NCBI GenBank assembly: GCA_002270565.1
Contig: NQMI01000203.1
Span: 1-60,674, forward strand
Length of the DNA stretch: 60,674 nt
Origin: Stenocarpella maydis
Taxonomy: Eukaryota > Ascomycota > Sordariomycetes > Diaporthales > Diaporthaceae
Direction: 5' to 3'
Both the position numbers and the translations under genes were made by a program. Positions 11,727-22,030 of this stretch are shown one piece after another. Positions within the stretch are counted from its first letter, which is position 1. Each line of letters opens with the position of its first letter. The notes below the pieces were generated by a model that was not told the origin of the DNA, did not search any database, and saw only the letters and a program-made list of their open reading frames with translations.

Positions 11727-12865
11727 CTATTCAGGCCCCCTCAGGGCAGTGTCCAAATAGCTGAGGACCCTCCCACACAGCCACTGCCTCGGCTCCGCCT
11801 GGTCATCATTGCTCAGGGCGTGGGAGGCATTGGGTATCACGCCGCTGTGTTCCCTGTCCCAGACTTCAAACTCCCCATTGTGGTCCGCAGCCTCGCGCCA
11901 CCTGTCCAGCAGCCTCTCCTTGTCGACGTGGTCCGGCACCGACTGGTCCGCCCCCGAGTGCAGCACCATGAGCCTGTGCCTCAGCAGGCCGCCCGCGCGC
12001 ACGGCACCGAACGTCCTGCGCAGCTGCTCGTCGCCGAGGTCGGAGCTGAACAGGTCGTCCTCGCCCGGCGCGGCGGGGCCGTCCGGGCTGGCGAGGCTCA
12101 GGAACCGCCGGCAGCTGACGGGCGTGTTGGGCGGGTATATCGCGTCCGTCAGCGCGAGCGGCAGCACCGCGCCGCCCAGCTCGCCCCTCTCCGCGGCCTC
12201 CCTCGCCAGCGCCTCCATGGCGCGGTACGCCTCGCGGCAGCTCTCGGGCGACCGGCCGCCGATGCCGTGGCGCAGCACCCACTGGATGGCCTCGCGGTCC
12301 GACACGGGCGCCTGCATGATGGCGCCGTCGACGGCGGGCCGCCGCACGTGCTCGAGGTAGGGGTCGAAGGGCGGCGGCGGCCCCGCGTGCGGGTTCGGGC
12401 GGTACAGGTAGTGCAGCACGCACTGGCTGCCGGTGGAGTGGCCCATGAGCACGACCTTGGCCGCGCCGTCGCCCGCGCCGTACTTGGCCGCCTTGTACTC
12501 CTTGATGTAGCGCACGCACTGCGCCACCTCGTCGGTGTCGCGGTCGAGGTGGCCCACGCCCCAGGCCTGCCCCGCCGAGGTGAGGCTGATGGTGAAGAGG
12601 GACCACGCGGTCGGCGCGAGGGCGCGGACGAGGTCGGCCGTGTACGATGTCGAGGCGAGGCCGTCGCCCAGGCCGCCGATGAAGAGGAGGCTGTGTGGCT
12701 GGCGGGGGGCGGCGGTGGACGCGTACTCGAAAGTCACGAGGGTCTCGGTCTACATGACGGGCATTGTCAGCGCTTGGGAGCTGGTGAGAGGACAGAGACA
12801 CGGACGTAGTGGTGCAGGATGCCGGGGACGCCACCCCTGGGCCAGAACTTGGAGTACTTGGACAT
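11727..12865 (-). CDS. sidJ: SidJ-like siderophore esterase (DUF1749 alpha/beta hydrolase)
   Basis: Serine hydrolase expected to cleave ester bonds of fusarinine-type siderophores and release iron inside the cell. Exons complement(11727..12749, 12806..12865) give 1083 nt, 360 aa. The intron 12750-12805 is GT-AG, phase 0. Exon 1 encodes MSKYSKFWPRGGVPGILHHY. Further on, FIGGLGDGL resembles the oxyanion region, GHSTGSQ is the nucleophile elbow (GxSxG), and GADQSVPDHVDKE and NASHAL could hold the acid and histidine. Length matches the 320-370 aa DUF1749 family. It is divergent from sidD across a 1.1 kb shared promoter. Confidence 0.88.
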
Positions 12866-13992
12866 GACTTGGGATGGCTCGGCTGTCCTCGTCGTACAGT
12901 CACTCAGGCTCGGCAGTGCTGGCCTCAGGGCAGCCTCGACGAGTGTGAGCTGAGAGCATGTGCATGCTCCTGGCAGGCCGGCCGAGGTCGTCACATCGCG
13001 ACCCTCTCTCGTGCACCGACCCCGAGGACGCCGCTATCGGGCAGATCGGGGGCCATCCCTCGTCGTGATTGTCCATGCTGGCTCCATGCTGGGCTGACTC
13101 GCAGGGGTGCTAGTGTAGTGTGGTGTGCATGAGTCTACGGTGTTGTGCTTGGTTGCACCTGTCGGCTCTCATATCCGGATAGGACCTGCATGTAACGATG
13201 TACACAGTACCGGTACACAGCAGTGTAGTACTCCGTACACCACGCCAGCCGCCCCACTCCTGTGCCCACAATGGAAGTCTCCTGCCCTGGACGGACCATC
13301 CTCGGAAATTGACCTAGCCTTGCCCAGGTTCGTGTGGCCATTCGCGTGGCCACATTCTGGCGCAGGCGAGGGGCGAGAACGGGGGCGATTACACAGTCGG
13401 CGCTATTTTTTGAATAATTTTCTTGTCTGATCAATCTAATCTAATCAGATCACATCCCCGCCATCCGAGGCAGACTGTCGTTCCGCGCTGTCAACACTGT
13501 GCTGCCTCTCTAGATGCATATGCAACCATCACCCTAGTGCATGTAGCATCAACTTTTCTTGGCTCCACATCCTGCCCAACGCCCTTCACGTCACGGGCCG
13601 ATGAGGCACACCACGACAAGGGCCATGTCCACTTTTGAGGACGGCCTGCCTCTCACATGCCCTGCTCATGCACCCCTCCGGCTAGACAGTATGGACCGAG
13701 ACGTCCAGGCTACCAATGGGATTCTACTCTGTAGTGTACCTCGCGGATACGCATCTGTTTTCGCCTGAAGCTGGGGTGAGAATGCGTGAGGGGTGTCCCG
13801 AGGTTACGTGCCCCAGAGCAGCCCATTCCGATCCAGCGTGCGCTGCATCTGAGGTCCACTCTCCAAACAGGAAGCTATGCATGCTATCGATACAGATAGA
13901 TGGCCCAGCACCTCTGGCTGCCACGGCCCTCAGGCTCATGCACTCCTTGCGCCTGAAGCCATCCTACCGCCAACTCAGGATCCTCTCTTGCA
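12866..13992. promoter_or_regulatory. Bidirectional sidJ-sidD promoter region
   Basis: 1127 bp between divergent siderophore genes with no credible coding sequence. It includes the variant GATA-like 15-mer at 13438-13452, several isolated GATA(G) words, and a TACTCCGTA word at about 13222. No exact ATCWGATAA was seen. Confidence 0.5.
13438..13452. promoter_or_regulatory. Variant GATA-like 15-mer
   Basis: AATCTAATCAGATCA, identical to 2968-2982. It is about 540 bp upstream of sidD and 570 bp upstream of sidJ. One base differs from the exact iron-GATA core, so binding is uncertain. Confidence 0.4.
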
Positions 13993-16900
13993 ATGGGATC
14001 AGTGGGCATTGACCAGCCAGAGCCCACCGAGGCTGATGGCCATCCTTTCAAACACTACACTGTTGACCGTCTCCTCTCGCCAGGCGAGACCTGTCTCCCC
14101 ACAGCACTGAGAGCAGACGTCCTGCTCACGTCATGGCTGGTCGTGCTCATGCGCACCAAAGAAGAGCGCCAGGCCTCCTTCGAGTGGGCCTACGACGGTT
14201 GGGAAGATGGAGATGCACATCAACGGGTGGCGAGACGGCTATCTACTGATGAGGTGCTGCCCGGCCTGGACCTGGACAGCTCCCTGGCACGTGCAGCCGA
14301 GATGGCCCTCCGCCACCATGCAGCAGCCGTGAAAGGACTCTGCACGGCAACATCCTGCCCCAGATATCTCCTCCTGAGCACCGGATCGCTCTCCAGGTCC
14401 TCAGCCGACGAACAAGACGAGGTGAGCCATGTGCACATCTAAATCCCCAGAGTTCGCGGCGCTGACTGCGAGTCCTGAAGGGCACAATCCACCTCGAGGT
14501 AGGTCTTGATGATGGCCGCCTTGCAATTCGGCCAGTATGGCACAGCGCCAGGGTGCTGCCATACACTGTCGGGCTGCACGTGGACATCCTGGTGGACATT
14601 ATCGAGATGTGCCTGTCAAATCCCAGTGCGCCAGTCCAGGCCTGCATGGCACCAACCAGGCACGATCTGGACTCCATCTGGAGATGGTGCCATGATCTCC
14701 CTCCCACCCACGATTTCTGCATGCAGGATATGGTTGCCGAGCAGGCGAGGCGGCATCCCGACAAGGTCGCCATCGACGCATGGGATGGGACCCTGACGTA
14801 TGGCCAAATCGAGCAATATTCCACGTTCCTGGCGGGCTCGCTCAGGGAGTCAGGGGTTGAGACACATGAGTTCGTGCCCATGTGCTTTGAAAAGTCGACA
14901 TGGACAATCGTCGCCGTCCTGGCGGTCATGAAAGCCGGGGCGACCATTGCGATGATGGACCCGTCACTCCCACTCGGACGCCTTCAGAACATGGCCGTAC
15001 AAGTGGGCGCGAGGACCATCATATCGTCACGCATGCAGTACGAGCTGGGCACCAAGATCCTACCCGAGGGGAGACGCTTCGTCGTGGAAGAAGAAGCCTT
15101 TGCGCACCTGTCAGGCTCACAGCCCCTGCCCATCCTCCCACCTGTGCCAACCACCGCCCTCATGTACATCATCTTCACGTCCGGCAGCACGGGCACGCCC
15201 AAGGGCGTCAAGATCTCCCACAGGACCTACACGAGCAGCGCCGTCCCCCGCGCGGCAGCAGTCGGCTACTCGGAAGACTCGCGCGTCCTGGACTTTGCCT
15301 CGTACGCCTTCGACGTCAGCATTGACAGCATGCTCCTGACGCTCGGCAACGGCGGCACGCTCTGCATCCCGTCCGACGAGGACCGGCTCGACGATATCAA
15401 CGGCGTGATGCGGCAGATGCGCATCAACTATGCGGGCATCACGCCCTCCGTCGCGAGGATCTTGGACCAGGACGTCATCGCATCACTCTCAGCCCTTGGC
15501 CTGGGCGGTGAGGCGTCTGCACCGAGGGATGTCAACATGTGGGGGAAGGACACGAGAATTGTCATTGGCTATGGCCCCTGCGAGTGCACCATCGGCTGTA
15601 CGGTCAACAGCAGCGCCGCCAAGGGCAGGGATTACATATCCATCGGCCCCGGCAACGGAGCTTCGATATGGATTGTCGATCCCGACGATCACGACGCGCT
15701 GGTCCCGGTGGGAGCGGTCGGCGAGCTGCTCGTCGAAGGGCCGATCGTCGGACAGGGCTATCTGAACGACGACGAGAAGACTGCGGCGGCGTTCATACAC
15801 GACCCACCCTGGCTGCTCGCCGGCCACGAGGGCTACCGTGGCCGCCGGGGTCGTCTGTACAAGACTGGCGACCTGGGCATGTACGACCCGGATGGGTCGG
15901 GAGAGATCATCTTCGCCGGCCGCAAGGACACCCAGGTCAAGCTGCGTGGCCAGAGGGTTGAGCTTGGTGAGGTTGAGAGCCAGCTCAGGGCCAGCCTGCC
16001 TTCGGACGCAAACGTCATCGCCGAGGTTATTGTTCCCAAGGCGTCCGGAGGGCAGCCTACATTGGTAGCATTTGTCTCACGGCTCAGCAAGGTCAACGGT
16101 GTCGAGGAGCTGGAATCCGCTCCGCTCTCAGCTGACCTGGCTGGGGCACTATCCACCATCAACACCACGCTGGCAAAGGCTTTGCCACGATACATGGTGC
16201 CGAACGCTTACATTCCTATCAGCTATATCCCGACCTTGATCTCGGGCAAGATAGACCGCAAGCGGCTCAGGCAATTTGGTGCTACTATCGACCTACAGAG
16301 GCTGGACCAGGGCCCAGCATCCAGGGCTACTCGAGAGTCCAGAGCGCTGAATGATCTCGAGCAGCGACTCCGCCACGCCTGGAGCTTGGTCTTGAGGATC
16401 GATGAAGGTTCAGTTCACCCACAGGACAACTTCTTTGCCCTTGGCGGCGAGTCTCTGGCTGCTATGAGGCTTGTGTCTGTCTGCAGGGAACGCGGCCTCG
16501 ATCTATCCGTCACCAGCACCTTCGCGCACCCCACGCTTGAAGAAATGGCCGAGACCATCCGCATCTACGACGTGGACATCCATAACGAGACACCGCCGTT
16601 CTCACTCATCTCCCAGCCCGTCGAGAGTGCAATCTTGGAAGCGTCGCAAGCCTGTGGGACAGAGCCATCGGCTGTCGAGGACATGTACCCCTGCACGCCC
16701 ACCCAGGAGTCACTGATCACCTTCTCACTCAAGTCGACCGAGCCTTACGTGGCTCAAAGAGTCGCGCGTATCCCACCCCATCTCAGCCTCGACGCCTTCA
16801 AACAGGCCTGGGAGGCAGTCTTTGCAGCAAACCCCATCCTGCGCACCCGCGTCGTCCAGCTGCAAGACCCCGGGCTGCAACAGGTCGTCTTGAAGCAAGG

Positions 16901-19900
16901 GGTTGACTGGAGATACTCCACCAGCCTGTCGGATTATCTCCGTGAAGACCGAAGCCAGAGGATGGATCTCGGCCAGAGCCTGTCTCGGTACGCCATCGTC
17001 GACCAAGTCAGCCATGGCGAGCGCTACATGGTCTGGACCATCCACCACGTCCAATACGATGGCTGGTCCGAGCCGCTGATCCTGGACATGGTCACCAAAG
17101 CCCTTCAGGATGGAAGTCTCGACGCCCAGCCCAAGGCGCTGATGAAGGACTTTGTCAAATGGGTACGCGACACAGACCAGAACGCAATGCAGGACTTCTG
17201 GCGACATGAACTGAACGGCGCCGTGGGTCCCCAGTTCCCAAGCACGCCATCGCGAGACTTCGTGCCCACGCCGAGCGGCACAGCCGAGCGCCTCGTACAC
17301 CTCGGCACAACCGAAGGCCTCCCCTTCACGATAGCCACGCTGATCCGTGGCGCGTGGGCACTCGTTGCCTCCCAGTACACGGGCAGCGACGACGTGGTGT
17401 TCGGCGAGACGCTCACGGGGCGCGACATCTCCCTGCGCGGCGTCGAGGACGTGCTCGCCCCCTCAACGCCACCGTGCCCGTGCATCCGACGACCGGCGCG
17501 CCGCGGCGTACCTGCGCGACGTGCAGCGGGCCGTGTCGCCGCGCGCCGTACCAGCACATGGGCAGTGCAGTAATCCGGCGCGTCGCCGCGACGCGCAGCA
17601 CGGGCCTGCGCAGGCCCCACGGGCATCGTCGTGCCAGCCCGCAGCCGGAGCCGGCGGTCCGGCGAGCTCGGGTCGGCCCGGCGACCCGTGCGCGAGGCGT
17701 GCACTTCAACCCGTACCCGCTCATGCTCGCCTTTGGGCTGCGCAGGGGCGGCTTCAGGGTGTGCGCCAGCTTCGACAGGAGCCTGCTTGATGCCGCGCAG
17801 GTGGGGAGGGTCCTCGCGCAGGTCGAGGCCGCGTGCCTGCGCCTGGTGGAGGACCTCGACAGGGAGGTCGGCCGGGTGTCGTGCGTGCCTGGCGAGGAGC
17901 TGGACCAGATCTGGCGGTGGAACAGGACGGCGCCGCTGGCGCCTGAGGAGCCGGCCCGGCGGCTGCGTGCGCCTGGGGGCATCAGGCCTGGGTCCGAGTA
18001 TCCACGGGTGGCAGTCCCCTGGGTCTGTGACCCCCGAAACCCCTCCCAGCTCTCGCCCATCGGTTGTCAGGGGGAGCTGTGGCTGGAAGGCCCCGTGCTC
18101 GCGGGCGAGGGGGCCGTCGAGTCCCCGCCCTGGCTTGTGGCTGGCAGCTCTGAGGTCGCTGGCCGCGCGGGCAGGGTCCAGCCGACCGGCGATATCGTCG
18201 AGCTGCGCCCGGATGGGAGCCTGGCTTTTGTGGGGCGCAAGGACGATGTCATGCCCGTGTCGGGCCACGCGGTGAACTTGGCCGACCTCGAGGCACACTG
18301 CGCACGCCTCCTGCCGGGCTCTGTCCGCGCTGCAGCGGCGGTGTTCGACTCAGTATCGCATGGAGATGGTGAGGCTCAGAACCAGGAGCTGATGATCGTC
18401 ATTGAGCAACAGCCGTGGCGGGAAGGGAGCGCCGAGCTGATGTTCATGAGGCACGAGATTAGCTGCGATGAGACGGATCCTGAGAGCTTCAGGGCGACGG
18501 TCTACGCGGAAATCCCCGTCAGCCTCGCAGCTGCGCTGAAGAAGCTCGACAAGTCCATCAGGGACGATCTCCCATCCCGGTCGAAGCCCTCGGCTTACGT
18601 GGTAGTCGACAGGCTTCCCCTGAGGGACGGCCATGTCGACCGTGGCATACTAAATCATTTTGCCTCCAAGATCCCGGCGCACGTTCTAGGTCAGCTTCGT
18701 GACGGGTATCAAAAGGTGTGGGAGTCGAGCCTGGGTCAGGCCAGCCTGTCAGTGTCCGAAGACATCTTACGGTCTGCCTGGGCAAGGCTGCTGGGCATGC
18801 GCCCTGAGCAGATCGATGTCGACGATAACTTCTTCCGTCTTGGCGGCGACTCGGTGCTCGCCATGAAGCTGGTCTCGGGCCTGCGCGCCCAAGGCCACGG
18901 TCTCTCGGTTGCCGATATCTTCCAGCACATGCGCCTCGGTGACGCCGCGAGGGTCCTGAGGGTGAATGCGGTGTCAACAGCTGAGACACTGCCGTACAGG
19001 CCCTTCTCCACGCTGGGTCTTCCGGATGTGGACCAGTTCCTGGCCGGTGTCGTGCGCCCGAAACTTGCCGTGCCTGAATGGCCCATCAAGGATGCTGCAC
19101 CGGCCACGGACTCGCAAGCTCTCGACATCAGGGCCACTGCGAGTGCACCGCGGACATCTGTGCAATATACCATGCTGCATTTCACCAGCGGCATTGACCA
19201 GGAGAGGCTTTTCCGCGCATGCAAGGATCTGGTCAAGACCCATGACATTCTGCGAACTGTGTTCATCGAGCACGAGTCAGGTTTCTTGCAAGTCGTATTG
19301 CAGGAGCTTGATAGCCCTGTGACTACCCACAAGGGGGATGAGGACATTGACGAGCTCGTCAAGAAGGTCTGTACAGAGGATATAGAGTCCGAATTCGCAC
19401 TCGGAGCTTCCTTCCTCAGGTTCTTCCACGTCGAGGGTGGCGATGGCAGGCACTGTCTCGTGGTCAGGCTGTCCCACGCCCTCTACGACGGAATGTCTCT
19501 CCCACGCCTCCTCGAAGACCTGGAGACCCTGTACAGCAGCGGGGAGGTCGGCGATTTCGAGCCGTTCCCCTCGTACATCGCCCGGACCGCCGACAAGAAC
19601 CTGCAAACCAAAGCAGTCACCTACTGGCGTGACCTCCTGCGAGGCTCGTCCCTGACCGTCCTGGAGGGCCAAACCGCCCAGCCCGGCGACAGGGGCATCT
19701 TCAAAGACGCCGCCATCGAGGGCTTCCAGCCCTCGACCGAGTTCACGACAGCGACCCTCCTCACCGCGGCATGGGCCCAGCTCCTGGCGCGCCGCCTCAA
19801 CAAGTCGGACGTGACGTTCGGCGCCGTCACGTCGGGCCGCGGCATCGACATGGCCGGCGCCGAGGCCGTCGCCGGGCCCTGCTACCAGTTCACGCCCGTC

Positions 19901-20350
19901 AGGGTGCAGTTCGGCCCGTCGTGGACGCCGCTCGACGTCCTCGAGTTCGTGCAGCGGCAGGGCGGCGAGTCGGCGGCGCACGACTTTGTCGGCTTCGACA
20001 GGATCTCCAGGGACTGCGCGCAGTGGCGGCAGCAGCAGCCGGGGGCGGCGGGCTCCGGCGCCGCCGCCGCCGTGTTTTTCGACTCGGTCGTGCACCACCA
20101 GGACTGGGACGACGCCGAGAGCATGCCCTTTGCCGGGGGGACGGCGAGGCTTGAGATCCTGAACCCGCATGGCGACTCGCCGCGCCCGCTAAAGGTTGTC
20201 TCTTTTGTCAAGGGCGGGCATCTGCGCGTTGGCGTCGTTGGGAGCGAGAGGGATGAGGGTCTCGTGGGTTCGATCCTTGCTGAGCTCGCCGCTGCCGTCC
20301 AGGAGCTTGTGGACTATCTCTCTCTGAGGTCCTCTGCGGGTCGCTCATAA
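13993..20350 (+). CDS. sidD: SidD/NPS6-like siderophore nonribosomal peptide synthetase (frame broken)
   Basis: Multimodular NRPS that would ester-link N5-anhydromevalonyl-N5-hydroxyornithine units into an extracellular siderophore. Exon 1 is 13993..14421 and intron 14422-14480 is GT-AG; exon 2 runs to 20350, about 2100 aa. Order: adenylation domain (FTSGSTGTPKG near 15174, YGPCE, YKTGD, GKIDR), carrier domain (DNFFALGGES near 16440), condensation domain (HHVQYDG near 17044), a shortened adenylation-like domain lacking the ATP-loop core (about 17880-18640), carrier domain (DNFFRLGGDS near 18840) and terminal condensation domain (SHALYDG near 19475). The degenerate second A domain is typical of NPS6/SidD. 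Between about 17460 and 17710 homology jumps between all three frames, so several single-base indels are present; sequencing error or true decay are both possible. Confidence 0.88.
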
Positions 20351-20824
20351 TCACCAGTGCCTGAGTTTGATCAGTCGCACCAGGTGGCTATTTCCGTGTC
20401 CCGTGGACTGCTCATGTATTCTCTCTTAAATTACGCGTTCCCGTGGGTAAATATCGTTTTAATTTGTATATAAAGACTGGCTGCACATGTAACATCTTCA
20501 TGACCGACTGTTTGGTGCTTCTCGTTGCCGCTATTATACATTCCCAGCCCTCGAGGCGGATCCGACGATGTGCTTAGTATTCATAACGTGGTGTGCAGTA
20601 GATCGCCAACACCTAGGAGCGGTCTACCGCGAGCTGGAGACGTCTACGAGACCATCCTGGCGAAGGCTCAAAATGGACATGCAGCTGCTGTCGCCAGCTA
20701 GCTGTATTGTTCTTCGTCCCGAGGACGGCAGCAAACTACCAGTTGGACCCCGTGAACCGACCAAGATTACAGGGCATCGCAACCGCAAGCCGCTTCACTG
20801 GTTCGGGGACGGAGGCCACCACCT
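20351..20824. other. Intergenic region downstream of sidD
   Basis: Holds an AT-rich stretch (20425-20475) likely to be the sidD 3' UTR. No recognisable gene. Confidence 0.5.
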
Positions 20825-21100
20825 ATGACACGCCTCAGCGGAAATGTTCAACAGGGGTTAAAGGAGCAGCTCAAAAAGCTCAGACGTCTCGTGAAGTCGA
20901 GCTTCCGCTTCATCAAATGCCTTGGGTGGGGTCGTGATGGCGTGGTAACTCTCTGCAGTCAGATATCAACCTGGCCCCGGCACCGCCAAGGACATCGCGC
21001 GGTGATGAGGCAATCCGCGTACATAGATGCTAGTGGGCCCGGGACATCACCAGAGCTTGCCGAAGATGACATACTCCATGTTGTCTCTCTTTCCATCTAA
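20825..21100 (+). pseudogene. Kinase N-lobe fragment (degenerate)
   Basis: A short open stretch encodes LKKLRRLVKSSFRFIKCLGWGRDGVVTLCSQ, with the pattern of a kinase glycine-rich loop. It resembles the segment KKNFTFVKILGAGGNGMVVLF of the intact kinase-like gene 1.5 kb downstream. No lysine, catalytic loop or DFG follows, and the reading ends at 21100. I infer a truncated, diverged relative of the 22031 gene. The ungapped similarity is short, so the call is tentative. Confidence 0.35.
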
Positions 21101-22030
21101 GAAGGCTCTTGGAATCTTTTTGTCAATGGTTAGACGCATCGACCATGGGAACAATGGAAACTGTTACGGCAGTCCGATAAAATCATCTTACAACTATCAT
21201 TGATTGTTACAGACGCCTCGTGGTTACAAACCCAGGCCACTACTAAACACCCAATCCTTGAGCTTACCAATCTACGAAGACCTTGGAAGGTCTGATCCCA
21301 TGTCCGAGTCCAACCAATACATTCGGAACTATCAAAGTACTCCGCGGCCTCAATGAAGTCCGCGTGCCAGACTGTCCTGACCTCCCTAATAGTCTTCCTA
21401 GTTTTATTACTAAATGAGAGCGACACAATTGTTAGAATTTTATGGCTTTAGCTCATGGAGACTCATCAATCGGTATCATATAGTACCCTAAGCAGCGGGC
21501 GCATAATTTCAATCTCAATGAGCAGTCGAAAGACAGTTTGACGGCGGGCTAGAGCTCATCCAAGCGATTTCAGCTCTGATGTTTGCAGCGTATCGCTACT
21601 TCGAATACTTTATTTTTTTGCGTCGTGAGCCTCCTCCGAGTCCATTGCACAGCTACTTGCCTCAGGGCAGCTTAGCCGGATTGACTACAGAGTTGTCATG
21701 GGACCGGGGCTTCCAACGTAGTGAATTCAATTCCAGTAAATGTGTCATAGAGATACCTGAGTAGGATCAATTATGCATTGACCCCGATTATGCAATCGTG
21801 AACGGATAGAGGTAAACGAAACCTTTCAATCAGTAGTGTAGTGCGTGTTTTTTGTGCAGTGACGAAAACGGACAGCGGAAAGTCGCCATTGTCCAGAGTT
21901 GCCGCAAGTCGAGTGGACAACTTTGCGGAGTCGGGTGTTCCGTAAATTTATCATCGCCCGACATCCTTTCCGCGTGATAAGAGGCAAACCATTTTTGCCA
22001 AACCTCGACTAGTTTTGATACCTCACAGCA
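21101..22030. other. Intergenic region
   Basis: About 930 bp, moderately AT-rich, with only short unconvincing ORFs on both strands. It includes the presumed promoter of the kinase-like gene. Confidence 0.5.

Noticed and set aside
17105..18298. Minus-strand ORF of 397 codons over the SidD frameshift region
   Set aside because: Arg/Ala/Pro-rich shadow of the NRPS; NRPS motifs are on the plus strand.
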